Below, one piece after another: positions 9,998 to 18,899 of a stretch of DNA of 64,000 nt. Made by a program: the position numbers and the translations under genes. This DNA comes from Pelagerythrobacter marinus (GTDB lineage Bacteria; Pseudomonadota; Alphaproteobacteria; Sphingomonadales; Sphingomonadaceae). Under the pieces are notes generated by a model. The model was not told where the DNA came from, did no database searches, and saw nothing but the letters and a program-made list of their open reading frames with translations. Where the stretch lies: contig NZ_WTYO01000002.1 in NCBI RefSeq assembly GCF_009827515.1, positions 496,001-560,000 on the forward strand, read 5' to 3'. Numbering within the stretch: position 1 is the first letter of the stretch; each line of letters starts with the position of its first letter.

Positions 9998-10443
9998 GGC
10001 ATGCGCCCTAGCCAATCGTCGCCCGGCACGACAATCGCCTTGCGCCCGCTATCCGCGATTTCGAGCGCGATCGACAGGCACCCCGCCTCGTACGTGAAAC
10101 CGCCGGCGTTTTCCGGCCATTCGGCCAGCAGCGCGGCCCCTGCCCGGTAATCGTCGAGCCCGATCTCCTCCGCCTCCGCCGGATCGTCGAGGCGATAGAA
10201 ATCGGCATGGACCAGCGGCGGGTCCAGCGTGTCGTAGGTTTCGACGATCGTGAAAGTGGGCGACGGAACCTCGCCGCGGTGGCCCAGCGCGGCGATGATC
10301 GCGCGGGCCAGCGTGGTCTTGCCCGCCCCCAGCCCGCCCGAGAGCGCGACGACGTCGCCGGCCCGCAGCTGGCGCGCGATCCCCTGCCCCAGCCGCTCCA
10401 TCGCCGCGAGATCGGGGAGGTCCAGGGTCGCCGGGCCGGTCAT
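9994..10443 (-). CDS. tsaE: tRNA threonylcarbamoyladenosine biosynthesis ATPase TsaE
   Basis: A 149-residue YjeE/TsaE-type ATPase that works with TsaB and TsaD to make t6A37 in ANN-decoding tRNAs. The P-loop GGLGAGKTT lies at residues 36-44, the conserved SPTFTIVETY follows, and HADFYRL is the family's aspartate-containing motif. It overlaps divL upstream and amgK downstream by 4 bp each, so it sits mid-operon. Length is normal. Confidence 0.95.
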   Translation of the reverse strand: MTGPATLDLPDLAAMERLGQGIARQLRAGDVVALSGGLGAGKTTLARAIIAALGHRGEVPSPTFTIVETYDTLDPPLVHADFYRLDDPAEAEEIGLDDYRAGAALLAEWPENAGGFTYEAGCLSIALEIADSGRKAIVVPGDDWLGRMP

Positions 10444-12782
10444 GGCAGGCGGATCGTCGCCGTCGTGCCCGCGCCCTTGCGCGAGGCCATGTCGAGCGTG
10501 CCGCCCTGCGCCTCGACCAGTTCGCGCGCCAGCGGAATGCCCAGCCCCTGCCGCCGCTCCAGCCCGCTGCCGTCGCGGGTCTTGCGCAGGCCGTCGAGCG
10601 CATGGGCCAGTTCACCCGCGGTCATCCCCCGGCCGTTGTCCGATATGACCACTTTCACCCCGTCCGGCTCGCGCGTCAGGTTGACGAGGATCCGCCCGCC
10701 CTTGTCGGTCGCGGCGATCGCGTTGTCGAGCAGGTGGCCGATCGCCCGGCCGAGCTGGCGCGGATCGGCATCGACCTTGCCGACCGAGCTGCCTTCCAGA
10801 TCGAGATTGAGGCCGCCGGCAAGGATCGCCTGCTCGCGCTCGCGCACGATCCGCGTGACGAAGGGCATCAGGGCGATCCGCTCCTTCGTCACCGGCAGCA
10901 GGCCCGCCTCGCTCTGCGAGAGGTCGAGCACGTCCTCCACCTGGTCGGTCAGGCGGGCGACCGAATCGAGGATCGCGCGGACATAGTCCTTCCCCTGCTC
11001 CGAAAGCTCGCCCGCGGCTCCGCTGTCGAGCAGTTCGGCAAAGCCGCCGATCGAGGTCAGCGGGGTGCGGAATTCATAGCTCATGTTCGCAAGGAAGCGC
11101 GTCTTGACCTGGTCCGCCTCTTCCAGCGCCATGTTGCGTTCGCGCAGCGCCTCTTCCGCCTTCACCGAGTCGGTGATGTCGAGCACGGTCAGCAGGCCGT
11201 TGCCATCGGGCAGCGGGACGCCGGCGAATTCCAGCGTGCGCCCGTCCGCCAGCTGGATGCGCCCGCCCTTTTCCTTGCGGTCGAGCGTGGCGGCGCGGAT
11301 CACCTCGCCCACGGCCCTGGCCTGGGCCGGCCGGGCAAGATTGGGGGCCAGCGCCTCGATCAGGCGGTCGGCGGCCGGGTGCCGGTCCATCAGGTCCGGG
11401 TCCAGCCCCCAGGTCCCGGCGAAGCTGCGGTTCCACAGCTGCAGGTGCCCGTCGGGCGCGAAGACGGCGAGCGCTTCGAACAGGCTGTCGAACGTGGCCG
11501 TGCGCGTGCGCAGCAGGGTGTCGCGCGTGGCAGATAGCGCGAGCTGTTCGGTCCGGTCTTCCGCCACCAGCACCAGCCCCCCGTCGGGCATCGGGTTGCC
11601 GACCACGCGCAAGTGCGTCTTGTCCGCCAGCGGCCAGGCTTCCTCGCGCGGCTCGTCGGCGCTGAACCACTCGGCATGTTCGCGCCGCCAGGCGGGAAAA
11701 TCGCGCACGACCGGGGTCTTCCCGGCATCGCGGGCATCGCTGAGGAACCGTTCGAAATCGAGACCCGCGGCGACCGTGCCCGGGGTGACCCCGAAAATGC
11801 GCCGGAACGGCTGGTTGGCGAACGTCAGGCGGCGGCGCGCGTCGAACTGCGCGACCCCGACCGAAAGCTGGTCGAGGATCGAACGCTGCGCCTCGCGGAA
11901 GGCGCGGAATTCGCGGGCCAGTTCCTCCATGTCCTCGATATCGATCGCGTATCCGGCAATGCCCTCGCGCCCCAGCGGCAGGTCGCTGACCCGCAGCGAG
12001 CGCCGCTCGCCGGCGACGGTCGCCGTCACGATCCGCTCTATCGGGGCGTCGTGCTCGGCCGACTGCAGGGCCACCTGCGCCGCGGAAAGACCGTCCACCG
12101 GCTCGACCAGTTCGAGCTGCCGGTCGACCGCGTCGGCGGCATTGGCCGCGCCGACCGCCTCGACATAGGCGCCGTTGACCAGCCGCAGCCGCGCGTCGGT
12201 GCCGCGGAACCACATCGGCATCGGCGCGGCCTCGATCAGGCCGACGAGCGCGGCGAAATCGCCCTGCGCCCGCGCCGCCTCCTCGCGCAGGCGGGCCAGT
12301 TCGCTTTCGCTCTCGCTGAAATCGAACACCCAGATCAGCGCCGCCCCGCCGGGCGAGACCTGCGGGTCGGCCAGCGCGCCACGCAGGGCCAGGCTGCGCT
12401 GCGATCCCGGCGGGGTCAGGGCCATGCGGAACGGCGCGGCGGTCTTCTGCGCGCGGCGAACGTGCCGGGTCAGGTCTTCCAGCTGATCGCGCGAGAGGCC
12501 CTCGCCCCCGCTGCCCGACAGTTCGCTGAGATAGGCCGGCAGGCGGTCGAGGCCGAACCAGCCGGCCAGCCGTTCGGACGCCTCGATCCGCATGTCGGCA
12601 CGGACCAGCAGCGGGATCGCCGGCGCCTCGTCGATCATCCGGGCGAGCCTGCGGGCCGCCTTGCGGCTCGTTTCCGCCGCCCGCGCCTTGGCCGCCGCCG
12701 CGATCATCAGCCATGCGGCGCCGGCGGTCCATGCTGCCAGGAGCAGCCCGATCAGCGCCAGCGCGGTGGGGGAAAGGTCCAT
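10440..12782 (-). CDS. divL: DivL-like PAS sensor pseudokinase with tyrosine in the phospho-acceptor position
   Basis: A 780-residue membrane-anchored sensor kinase homologue: one N-terminal hydrophobic segment (about 8-30), three PAS-like regions (about 180-290, 300-410 and 425-535), a HisKA-like dimerisation helix and a C-terminal HATPase domain (N box LLDNAIAATD, G box DNGRG). The phospho-acceptor histidine is replaced: the H box reads NMSYEFRTPL with Tyr569. This substitution, the size and the architecture match DivL of Caulobacter, which controls the CckA-CtrA cell-cycle pathway by binding DivK rather than as a normal histidine kinase. Orthology is inferred from these features only. It heads the operon that continues with tsaE, amgK, murU, addB and addA. 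Confidence 0.8.
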   Translation of the reverse strand: MDLSPTALALIGLLLAAWTAGAAWLMIAAAAKARAAETSRKAARRLARMIDEAPAIPLLVRADMRIEASERLAGWFGLDRLPAYLSELSGSGGEGLSRDQLEDLTRHVRRAQKTAAPFRMALTPPGSQRSLALRGALADPQVSPGGAALIWVFDFSESESELARLREEAARAQGDFAALVGLIEAAPMPMWFRGTDARLRLVNGAYVEAVGAANAADAVDRQLELVEPVDGLSAAQVALQSAEHDAPIERIVTATVAGERRSLRVSDLPLGREGIAGYAIDIEDMEELAREFRAFREAQRSILDQLSVGVAQFDARRRLTFANQPFRRIFGVTPGTVAAGLDFERFLSDARDAGKTPVVRDFPAWRREHAEWFSADEPREEAWPLADKTHLRVVGNPMPDGGLVLVAEDRTEQLALSATRDTLLRTRTATFDSLFEALAVFAPDGHLQLWNRSFAGTWGLDPDLMDRHPAADRLIEALAPNLARPAQARAVGEVIRAATLDRKEKGGRIQLADGRTLEFAGVPLPDGNGLLTVLDITDSVKAEEALRERNMALEEADQVKTRFLANMSYEFRTPLTSIGGFAELLDSGAAGELSEQGKDYVRAILDSVARLTDQVEDVLDLSQSEAGLLPVTKERIALMPFVTRIVREREQAILAGGLNLDLEGSSVGKVDADPRQLGRAIGHLLDNAIAATDKGGRILVNLTREPDGVKVVISDNGRGMTAGELAHALDGLRKTRDGSGLERRQGLGIPLARELVEAQGGTLDMASRKGAGTTATIRLP

Positions 12783-12852
12783 GCCGGTCAGCTATGCGGC
12801 AAGCGCCCGCGATGCAACGCCAATCCTGCCGCACGCGGCCGCCCCAGGTACT

Positions 12853-12895
12853 CCCGGCGGCCCCGGCGGGCGGCCCGGCGGCAGGGGCCGCCGGG
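12853..12895 (-). terminator. GC-rich hairpin after ahcY
   Basis: A perfect 12-bp inverted repeat (CCCGGCGGCCCC at 12853-12864 and its complement at 12884-12895) lies between the ahcY stop and the divL start. No T-run follows on the minus strand, so it is either a weak terminator or a 3'-end stabilising structure for the ahcY message. Confidence 0.4.
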
Positions 12896-12907
12896 CGCCA
12901 GCGCGCG

Positions 12908-14320
12908 TCAGTAGCGGTAGTGCTCGGGCTTGAACGGCCCTTCCTGCGGGACGCCGATATAGTCGGCCTGCTTCCGGCTCAGCCTGGTCAGCGTGACGCC
13001 GAGCTTCTCCAGGTGCAGCGCGGCGACTTTCTCGTCGAGGTGCTTGGGCAGGACGTAGACCTCGTTGCGGTATTCGTCCGACTTGGTGAACAGCTCGATC
13101 TGGGCCAGCGTCTGGTTGGTGAAGCTGGAGCTCATCACGAAGCTCGGGTGGCCGGTGGCGCAGCCGAGGTTGACGAGGCGGCCCTTGGCGAGGACCAGGA
13201 TCGACTTGCCATCGGGGAAGGTCACCAGGTCGGTGCCGGGCTTGATTTCCTTCCAGGTGTAGTTGTCGAGCGCGGAAATCTGGATCTCGCTGTCGAAGTG
13301 GCCGATGTTGCACACGATCGCCATGTGCTTCATCGCCTTCATGTGCTCGGCCGTGATCACGTCCTCGTTGCCGGTCGCGGTCACGAAGATGTCGCAGCGG
13401 CCGACCGCTTCTTCCATCGTCACGACTTCGAACCCGTCCATCGCCGCCTGGAGCGCGCAGATCGGGTCGATCTCGGTCACCATCACCCGCGCACCGCCGT
13501 CGCGCAGCGAGGCGGCCGAGCCCTTGCCCACGTCGCCGTAGCCCGCCACGCAGGCGACCTTGCCCGCCAGCATGACGTCGGTCGCCCGGCGGATCGCGTC
13601 GACCAGCGATTCCTTGCAGCCATAGAGATTGTCGAACTTCGACTTCGTGACGCTGTCGTTCACGTTGATCGCCGGGAACGGCAGCTTGCCCTGCTTGGCG
13701 ATCTGGTACAGCCGCATGACGCCGGTGGTCGTTTCTTCGGAAACGCCCTTGATCGCCTGGACCGACTTGGTGAGATAGCCCGGCTTGGCCTTGACGAAAG
13801 CCTTGAGCGCGCGCTGCATCTCGATCTCTTCGGCGTTCTGCGGCGCGGGCATTTCCTCGCCCGCCTCGATCCGCGCGCCCCAGAGCGCGAACATCGTCGC
13901 ATCGCCGCCGTCGTCGAGGATCATGTTGGCCGTGCAGTCGGGATCGTCCTCGCTCGACCAGTCGAAGATCTTGCCGACGTAGTCCCAGTAATCGGCCAGG
14001 CTTTCGCCCTTCACCGCGAAGACCGGCACGCCGTTGGCCGCCATCGCCGCGGCGGCGTGATCCTGCGTCGAGAAGATGTTGCAGGTCGCCCAGCGGACCT
14101 CGGCGCCCAGCGCGGTGAGCGTTTCGATCAGCACCGCGGTCTGGATCGTCATGTGCAGCGAGCCGGTGATGCGCGCGCCCTTCAGCGGCTGCGCCTCGCC
14201 ATATTCCTCGCGCAGGGCCATCAGGCCGGGCATCTCGGTTTCGGCGATCGCGATCTCGTCGCGGCCGTAATCGGCGAGGCTGATGTCCTTGACGATGTAA
14301 TCCTGCTTGGCGTCGGCCAC
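12908..14320 (-). CDS. ahcY: Adenosylhomocysteinase (S-adenosylhomocysteine hydrolase)
   Basis: A 470-residue NAD-dependent enzyme that splits S-adenosylhomocysteine into adenosine and homocysteine, relieving product inhibition of methyltransferases. Visible signatures are [16 protein letters not shown] near the N terminus, the NDSVTK lysine region and the NAD-binding GYGDVGKG; the C terminus ends in the usual KPEHYRY. An AGGAG-like site precedes the ATG. A 20-bp palindrome about 92 bp upstream (14412-14431) resembles one upstream of metE, which suggests joint control by a methionine/SAH-cycle repressor. Confidence 0.97.
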   Translation of the reverse strand: MADAKQDYIVKDISLADYGRDEIAIAETEMPGLMALREEYGEAQPLKGARITGSLHMTIQTAVLIETLTALGAEVRWATCNIFSTQDHAAAAMAANGVPVFAVKGESLADYWDYVGKIFDWSSEDDPDCTANMILDDGGDATMFALWGARIEAGEEMPAPQNAEEIEMQRALKAFVKAKPGYLTKSVQAIKGVSEETTTGVMRLYQIAKQGKLPFPAINVNDSVTKSKFDNLYGCKESLVDAIRRATDVMLAGKVACVAGYGDVGKGSAASLRDGGARVMVTEIDPICALQAAMDGFEVVTMEEAVGRCDIFVTATGNEDVITAEHMKAMKHMAIVCNIGHFDSEIQISALDNYTWKEIKPGTDLVTFPDGKSILVLAKGRLVNLGCATGHPSFVMSSSFTNQTLAQIELFTKSDEYRNEVYVLPKHLDEKVAALHLEKLGVTLTRLSRKQADYIGVPQEGPFKPEHYRY

Positions 14321-14411
14321 GGAATTCTCCTGAAATCTGCTGTCTGGCGGCGCGCGGGGGCGCGCCCGTTTTCCTGCCCGCGGATGTAGCGACGGCCCTG
14401 TCGCGAAGCAA

Positions 14412-14431
14412 ATATAAAGCGATCTTTATAT
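14412..14431. promoter_or_regulatory. Palindromic operator candidate upstream of ahcY (SahR-like)
   Basis: Two perfect 8-bp arms, ATATAAAG and CTTTATAT, with a 4-bp spacer, in an otherwise GC-rich gap between divergent ahcY and the peroxiredoxin gene. A near copy lies upstream of metE (19753-19772). ArsR-family SahR repressors control ahcY and methionine genes in proteobacteria and bind AT-rich palindromes; linking this site to SahR is inference. Confidence 0.6.
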
Positions 14432-14507
14432 CCTTTGCCGTTGCCGCGCGCACCGCAGGCTCTATATCGGCACGCGAACGGACGGGACGACGAAAGGATA
14501 TTGCGAG

Positions 14508-14987
14508 ATGACGATTTCGGTTGGCGACAGGATTCCCGATGTGACGCTGGTGAAGGCGACCGACGAGGGTCCCGAGAAAGTCCAGGCGGGCGAATACTTC
14601 AAGGGCAAGAAAGTTGCGCTGTTCTCGGTGCCGGGCGCGTTCACCCCGACCTGCTCGGCGCGCCACCTGCCCGGTTATGTCGAAAAGGCCGGCGACCTGA
14701 AAGCCAAGGGCATCGACGAGATCGCCTGCACCGCGGTCAACGACGCCTTCGTCATGGGCGCCTGGAACAACCAGGCCGGTTCGTCCGACGTGACCATGCT
14801 GGCCGACGGCAACGGCGAGTTCGCCCAGGCCACCGGGCTGACGATGGACGGCAGCGGTTTCGGCCTCGGCCAGCGGGGCCAGCGCTATTCGATGATCGTC
14901 GAAGACGGCGTGGTGAAGGAACTCAACGTCGAGCAGCCGGGCGATTTCTCGGTCTCGAGCGCGGAGCACATGCTCGGCCAGCTCTGA
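14508..14987 (+). CDS. Peroxiredoxin (Prx5/redoxin type)
   Basis: A 159-residue thiol peroxidase of the Prx5-like redoxin group that reduces peroxides in the cytoplasm. The peroxidatic Cys49 sits in PGAFTPTCS; a second cysteine (Cys73, in EIACTAVND) could be resolving, but many Prx5 proteins use glutathione or glutaredoxin. The Prx5-typical segment MVASGFG-like appears here as MDGSGFGLGQRGQRYS. A GAAAGGA site precedes the ATG. It is divergent from ahcY and followed within about 55 bp by the cobalamin riboswitch. Confidence 0.92.
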   Translation: MTISVGDRIPDVTLVKATDEGPEKVQAGEYFKGKKVALFSVPGAFTPTCSARHLPGYVEKAGDLKAKGIDEIACTAVNDAFVMGAWNNQAGSSDVTMLADGNGEFAQATGLTMDGSGFGLGQRGQRYSMIVEDGVVKELNVEQPGDFSVSSAEHMLGQL

Positions 14988-15040
14988 CCGCAACGGGGGA
15001 CGGGCCGGCCGTGGCGCCGGCCCGATCCGAACCGAAACAC

Positions 15041-15215
15041 GCGCCCAGGTTCCCCGGCCGCGCGCCGGGGCGAAGACGGGAAGCCGGTCCGAATCCGGCG
15101 CTGCCCCCGCAACTGTAGGCGGAGAGCGACGGCCGACGAAGCGCCACCGGGCCCACCCCGGGAAGGCCAGGACGATCGCGACGACCCGCAAGCCAGGAGA
15201 CCTGCCCGGGCGCTG
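15041..15215 (+). ncRNA. Cobalamin (B12) riboswitch upstream of thioesterase
   Basis: A full adenosylcobalamin-class riboswitch can be read on the plus strand: GAAGCCGGT-like and AATCCGGCGCTGCCCCCGC elements (15079-15110), AACTGTAGGC, GCGCCACCGGG, GGGAAGGCCAGG, and the B12-box-like ending GCAAGCCAGGAGACCTGCC at 15188-15206. Weak P1 pairing is possible between 15041-15050 and 15200-15215. It resembles the metE riboswitch at 19814 block by block. The next gene, 118 bp on, is a thioesterase, not a B12 or methionine gene. Confidence 0.93.
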
Positions 15216-15253
15216 CAAACGAACCACCGGCGGGGTGTCCGGTCGGGTCGCTG

Positions 15254-15329
15254 GCAGCCGGAGCGCGCGCCCGCGCGGCCGGCTGCACGTGCCCGGTCGA
15301 CGCGTCGCCGCCATGCGAAGGAGGCGACG
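15254..15329 (+). promoter_or_regulatory. Candidate expression platform of the thioesterase riboswitch
   Basis: Two stems lie between the riboswitch and the thioesterase ATG: GCAGCCGG (15254-15261) with CCGGCTGC (15279-15286), and CGTCGCC (15303-15309) with GGCGACG (15323-15329). The second overlaps the end of the Shine-Dalgarno GAAGGAGG (15317-15324). No T-run is present, so ligand-dependent hiding of the ribosome-binding site is more likely than transcription termination. Confidence 0.45.
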
Positions 15330-15332
15330 ACG

Positions 15333-16166
15333 ATGACACCCGGGCAGATCACGCCAGCAGAACCGGCCGCCCAACCCGGCCCGCCCGTGCGCCTGGTGGA
15401 CATGGTGTTTCCCGGCGACACCAACCATCACGGCACGCTGTTCGGCGGGGTCGCCCTGGCGCACATGGACAAGGTCGCCTTCCTCGCCGCTTCGCGTCAT
15501 GGCCGGGCGCCGTTCGTCACCGCGGCATCGGAGAAGATCGACTTCGCCGCGCCCGCGCACGAAGGCGACATGGTCGAGGTGACCGGGCGCGTCGTGCGGG
15601 TCGGGGCGTCCTCGCTCGACGTCGAGGTGGAGCTCGTGGCCGAAGCGCCGGTCAGCGGCGAACGGCGGCTGTGCACGCGCGGACGGTTCGCGATGGTCGC
15701 GCGCAAGGGGCCGGACACGCGCCTTCCCCTGCCCCCGCTCGCCGCGCCCCCCGGGGCGCACGGCGACGCGAAAGAGGACGTGGATGGCCATGGCGGGGCG
15801 CCGCTGCGCATCCTCGACATGGTCTTCCCGGGGCAGACCAACCATTACGGCACGCTCTATGGCGGCGACGCGCTGCGGATGATGGGCAAGGCGGCCTTCA
15901 TCGCCGCCACCCGCCACGTGCGCCAGGTGCTCGTCATGGCCTCCTCCGACCGGATCGATTTCGTCGCACCGATCGTCGAAGGCGACATCGTGGAACTGGT
16001 GGCGCAGGTGAAGATGACCGGGCGCAGCTCGGTCCGCGTGGCGGTGGAACTGTGGTCGGAAGGCGTGCTGACGGGCGAACGCCGGTGCGCGGCGAGCGCG
16101 CTGTTCACCCTCGTCAGCGTGAACCGCGAAGGCCGCCCGCTGCCGTTCAGTATCCCATCAGCTTGA
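15333..16166 (+). CDS. Tandem-hotdog acyl-CoA thioesterase (YciA/BACH-like)
   Basis: A 277-residue protein with two copies of the YciA/BACH hotdog domain (about 20-125 and 150-265). Each begins LVDMVFPG or LDMVFPG and has NHHGTLFGG or NHYGTLYGG. The first copy keeps the catalytic-type aspartate in HMDKVAFLAASRH; in the second the matching site reads MMGKAAFIAATRH, so probably only the first half is catalytic, as in other double-hotdog enzymes. It should hydrolyse acyl-CoA in the cytoplasm. A strong GAAGGAGG precedes the ATG, inside the control region of a cobalamin riboswitch. Its 3' end overlaps the convergent folE by 20 bp. The link between B12 and this thioesterase is unusual. Confidence 0.88.
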   Translation: MTPGQITPAEPAAQPGPPVRLVDMVFPGDTNHHGTLFGGVALAHMDKVAFLAASRHGRAPFVTAASEKIDFAAPAHEGDMVEVTGRVVRVGASSLDVEVELVAEAPVSGERRLCTRGRFAMVARKGPDTRLPLPPLAAPPGAHGDAKEDVDGHGGAPLRILDMVFPGQTNHYGTLYGGDALRMMGKAAFIAATRHVRQVLVMASSDRIDFVAPIVEGDIVELVAQVKMTGRSSVRVAVELWSEGVLTGERRCAASALFTLVSVNREGRPLPFSIPSA

Positions 16167-16755
16167 GCACTTCCTCGCGGCTGCGCGGGTCGTCGAGGAA
16201 CGTGCCCATCATGCGGCTGGTGGTCATCGTCACCCCTGGGGTGCGAACGCCGCGCGCGGTCATGCAGCTGTGGCTCGCCTCGATCACGACCGCCACGCCC
16301 TGGGGCTGGAGATGTTCCCAGATGCAGTCGGCCACTTCGGCGGTCAGCCGTTCCTGCACCTGGAGCCGGCGCGCAAACCCGTGGAGGACGCGGGCGAGCT
16401 TCGAGATGCCGACCACGCGGTCGGTCGGCAGGTAGGCGATCGCCGCCTTGCCGATGATCGGCGCCATGTGGTGTTCGCAGTGGCTCTGGAAGGGGATGTC
16501 CTTGAGCAGGACGATCTCGTTGTATCCGCCCACTTCCTCGAACACGCGGCTGAGGTGGATCGCGGGATCTTCGGCATAGCCGAGGCAATATTCCTTCCAC
16601 GCGCGGGCGACCCGGCTCGGCGTGTCGAGCAGCCCCTCGCGCTCCGGATCGTCGCCGGCCCAGCGGATCAGCGTGCGAATCGCCTCCTGCACCTCGTCGG
16701 GAACGGGGGGCTTGCCCCGCGATACGTCTTCGTCCGGCCCGACCAGGCTGCTCAT
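16147..16755 (-). CDS. folE: GTP cyclohydrolase I
   Basis: A 202-residue zinc enzyme that makes dihydroneopterin triphosphate, first step of folate synthesis. Zinc and catalytic motifs are HCEHHMAP and SHSCMTARGV, with the GTP-binding QVQERLT between them; length is normal. The ATG overlaps the stop of the upstream phospholipase D gene (ATGA), so the two are co-translated. Confidence 0.96.
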   Translation of the reverse strand: MSSLVGPDEDVSRGKPPVPDEVQEAIRTLIRWAGDDPEREGLLDTPSRVARAWKEYCLGYAEDPAIHLSRVFEEVGGYNEIVLLKDIPFQSHCEHHMAPIIGKAAIAYLPTDRVVGISKLARVLHGFARRLQVQERLTAEVADCIWEHLQPQGVAVVIEASHSCMTARGVRTPGVTMTTSRMMGTFLDDPRSREEVLKLMGY

Positions 16756-18299
16756 AATCCGATCCTCTTTCGTGTCCGTTTCGCGCGGCGCGCGGCGCGC
16801 CGCAGCATGCTCCCCTTGCGGAAAAGTCCGCCCTTGGCAAACGGCTCGAACATCTCGTCCGGCCGTTCGGGGTCGAGCATGCCCGATTCGGCCAGGGTAT
16901 CTTCCACCCCGTTGAGGTCCGGCACGTCGTAGGCGCGCAGCGAACGGTCTTCCCCCTGGCCGTGCTCGGCGATCAGGCGGTGCATCGACGGGTCGCGCTC
17001 CAGCAGGCGGGCGACCTCCTCCGCCTCGAGCCCGCAATGCTCGCCCAGCAGCGAATGGCGCAGCGCGGCGATCGCGGGGCCGGCGTGGCCGTTGGCCGGC
17101 CGCCGGCAATCGATGAAGACGTCGCATTCGCTGTCGAGCCCCATCGATCGGTTGTTGAAGTTGGCCGAGCCGATCCGCAGGATCTCGTCGTCGATGATCG
17201 TCACCTTGGCGTGGACGTAGATCGGCGTGTCGCCGGTATGGGGCACGTAGATGCGGAAACGGTCCTTGTGGTCGAACTCCGCCAGGCATTCGATCATCCG
17301 CACCCGGGCGTGGTCCATCGCCTGCTGTTCCAGCCAGCCCTCGGCCGTCTTGGGCTGGACCATCACGATTTCGGGCGGGTCGTCTTCGCTCAGCCGCTCT
17401 CCGATCGCCTCGGCGATGCGGCGCGAGGTGAAATACTGGTTCTCACTGTAGATGAACCGGCGCGCGCGGGCGATCTGCGCGAGCAGGAGTTCCTCGATCT
17501 CGCACACCCGTTCCAGCCCGTCGTAGCGGGCGCGGGTGCGGGCAATGCCCAGCTCGACGTCCTCGAACTGGACCGAGAGGGCATCGGGCCACAGGCTTTC
17601 GCCGGGTATCGACACCTGGTCGAGGTTCTCGCCCCCGGCCCGCTCCCACCGCTCACGGCTGAGGATGCCCAGGACCCGGGCGGCTTCCCCCTCGAACATC
17701 ATCGTCGCGTCGTGCCACGGGCCATAGCGCCTGCCGTGCGGCCGGCGGCGGCGGCGATCGCGTTCGAGGTGCTCGCGCGTGTCCCACCGGTCCTGCGTCA
17801 TGTCGATGCCGCCGCACACGGCCAGCTTGTCGTCGATCACGGCGATCTTCTGGTGGTGCGAACAGCCGACCGGGTGGTGGGTATCGAACTTGAAGGTAAT
17901 CCCCTTGTGCGCGGCCATCCGCGCCAGGTCCACGAGCATGTATCCGCGCGCGAAAAACTGGAACAGGCCAAGGCTCCATTTCAGCACCCGGATTTCCAGC
18001 CCGTCGCGATGGCGGGCGAGCCACATCAGGAAACTGCCCAGGCGGCGGGGATAGTTGCGGCGCAGGATGCGGTGAAACCACCTGCGGCCCAGGGCCAGGT
18101 GAATGCGGGTGTCGAAATCCCAACCGACCAGGAAGATGCGGTGGCGCGCCTTCAGCATCGCCTGCTGCATCAGCGCGAAATAATCGGCCGCGTCGACGAT
18201 CACGCTCGCCCGGTCGGCATGGGCATAGCGCCAGACGCCGGGTTCCTCCGGCTCGTCGTCGAACTCCGGTTCGGCCGCCTCCGTTTCCCGTGCTGTCAC
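16752..18299 (-). CDS. Phospholipase D-family protein (cardiolipin synthase-like)
   Basis: A 515-residue protein with two HKD motifs, HHQKIAVIDD and VHAKVTIIDD followed by GSANFNNRSMGLDSE, which form one active site for phosphatidyl transfer or hydrolysis. There is no clear N-terminal membrane segment, unlike ClsA; the C-terminal tail is basic (RRAARRAKRTRKR). It could be a ClsC-like cardiolipin synthase or a phospholipase. The GTG start gives the acidic N terminus. It sits 15 bp upstream of the hemerythrin gene's stop side and overlaps folE. Confidence 0.85.
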   Translation of the reverse strand: MTARETEAAEPEFDDEPEEPGVWRYAHADRASVIVDAADYFALMQQAMLKARHRIFLVGWDFDTRIHLALGRRWFHRILRRNYPRRLGSFLMWLARHRDGLEIRVLKWSLGLFQFFARGYMLVDLARMAAHKGITFKFDTHHPVGCSHHQKIAVIDDKLAVCGGIDMTQDRWDTREHLERDRRRRRPHGRRYGPWHDATMMFEGEAARVLGILSRERWERAGGENLDQVSIPGESLWPDALSVQFEDVELGIARTRARYDGLERVCEIEELLLAQIARARRFIYSENQYFTSRRIAEAIGERLSEDDPPEIVMVQPKTAEGWLEQQAMDHARVRMIECLAEFDHKDRFRIYVPHTGDTPIYVHAKVTIIDDEILRIGSANFNNRSMGLDSECDVFIDCRRPANGHAGPAIAALRHSLLGEHCGLEAEEVARLLERDPSMHRLIAEHGQGEDRSLRAYDVPDLNGVEDTLAESGMLDPERPDEMFEPFAKGGLFRKGSMLRRAARRAKRTRKRIGL

Positions 18300-18314
18300 C
18301 CCGCCCCCGACGCT

Positions 18315-18803
18315 TTATTCCTTGGCGTCTTCCAGCTTCTCCGGCGTGACTTCGGCATCGGCCTTCTCCTCGCGCTTGCGGCGTTCGAACACCGATTCCA
18401 TGTGTTCCTCGTCCTCCCGGGTAAGGTGATCCTCGAAATCGGGGAAGTGGTCTTCCTCTTCCTCGTCGATGTGATGGCGATAGCGGTGCTCGAGTTCCTT
18501 GAACTTGGACAGCCAGGCGCCGGAGGACATGTCGGTGGCCGCTAGGTCGTTCAGCATCTCGTCGATCTCGTGATGCTCGGCCACCGAATGGCGCGTTTCG
18601 TCGGTCGTGTCGGGCTTGCGCAGCATTGTCGAGTAGAGCGCCTGCTCCTCGGCCGCGGCGTGGCTCTTCAGTTCCTTGGTCAGCTCGGTGAAGAGCCGCC
18701 GGCGTTCCTCGCTCTCGCCCTCGGTTTCGAGCAGCCGGTCGAGCAGCTCGCGGTGGCGATCGTGATCCTGTTTCAGTCGCGCGAAGATTGCCTCGGCGGC
18801 CAT
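18315..18803 (-). CDS. Hemerythrin domain protein
   Basis: A 162-residue four-helix protein with hemerythrin-type iron ligands spread as QDHDRHR, HAAAEEQ, EHHEIDEM and YRHHIDEEEEDHF. Bacterial members bind O2 or NO or serve in iron or stress sensing. The C-terminal 40 residues are highly charged and probably unstructured. The ATG at 18803 has AGGAG upstream. It is first in a minus-strand group ahead of the phospholipase D gene and folE. Its exact role cannot be told. Confidence 0.88.
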   Translation of the reverse strand: MAAEAIFARLKQDHDRHRELLDRLLETEGESEERRRLFTELTKELKSHAAAEEQALYSTMLRKPDTTDETRHSVAEHHEIDEMLNDLAATDMSSGAWLSKFKELEHRYRHHIDEEEEDHFPDFEDHLTREDEEHMESVFERRKREEKADAEVTPEKLEDAKE

Positions 18804-18899
18804 GGGCGGTTTCCTCCTGTTGCCTGCCGGATGGAATGGGCGAACCGGTGCTTTGTTCCGCGCGCGCCCGGGGGTGACTATCGCGCCGCTCCGCCCCAT

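Noticed and set aside
12792-15917. Minus-strand 1,041-codon frame spanning ahcY and the peroxiredoxin region
   Set aside because: It runs across a perfect ahcY, the peroxiredoxin gene and a riboswitch in another frame; the translation shows no domain.
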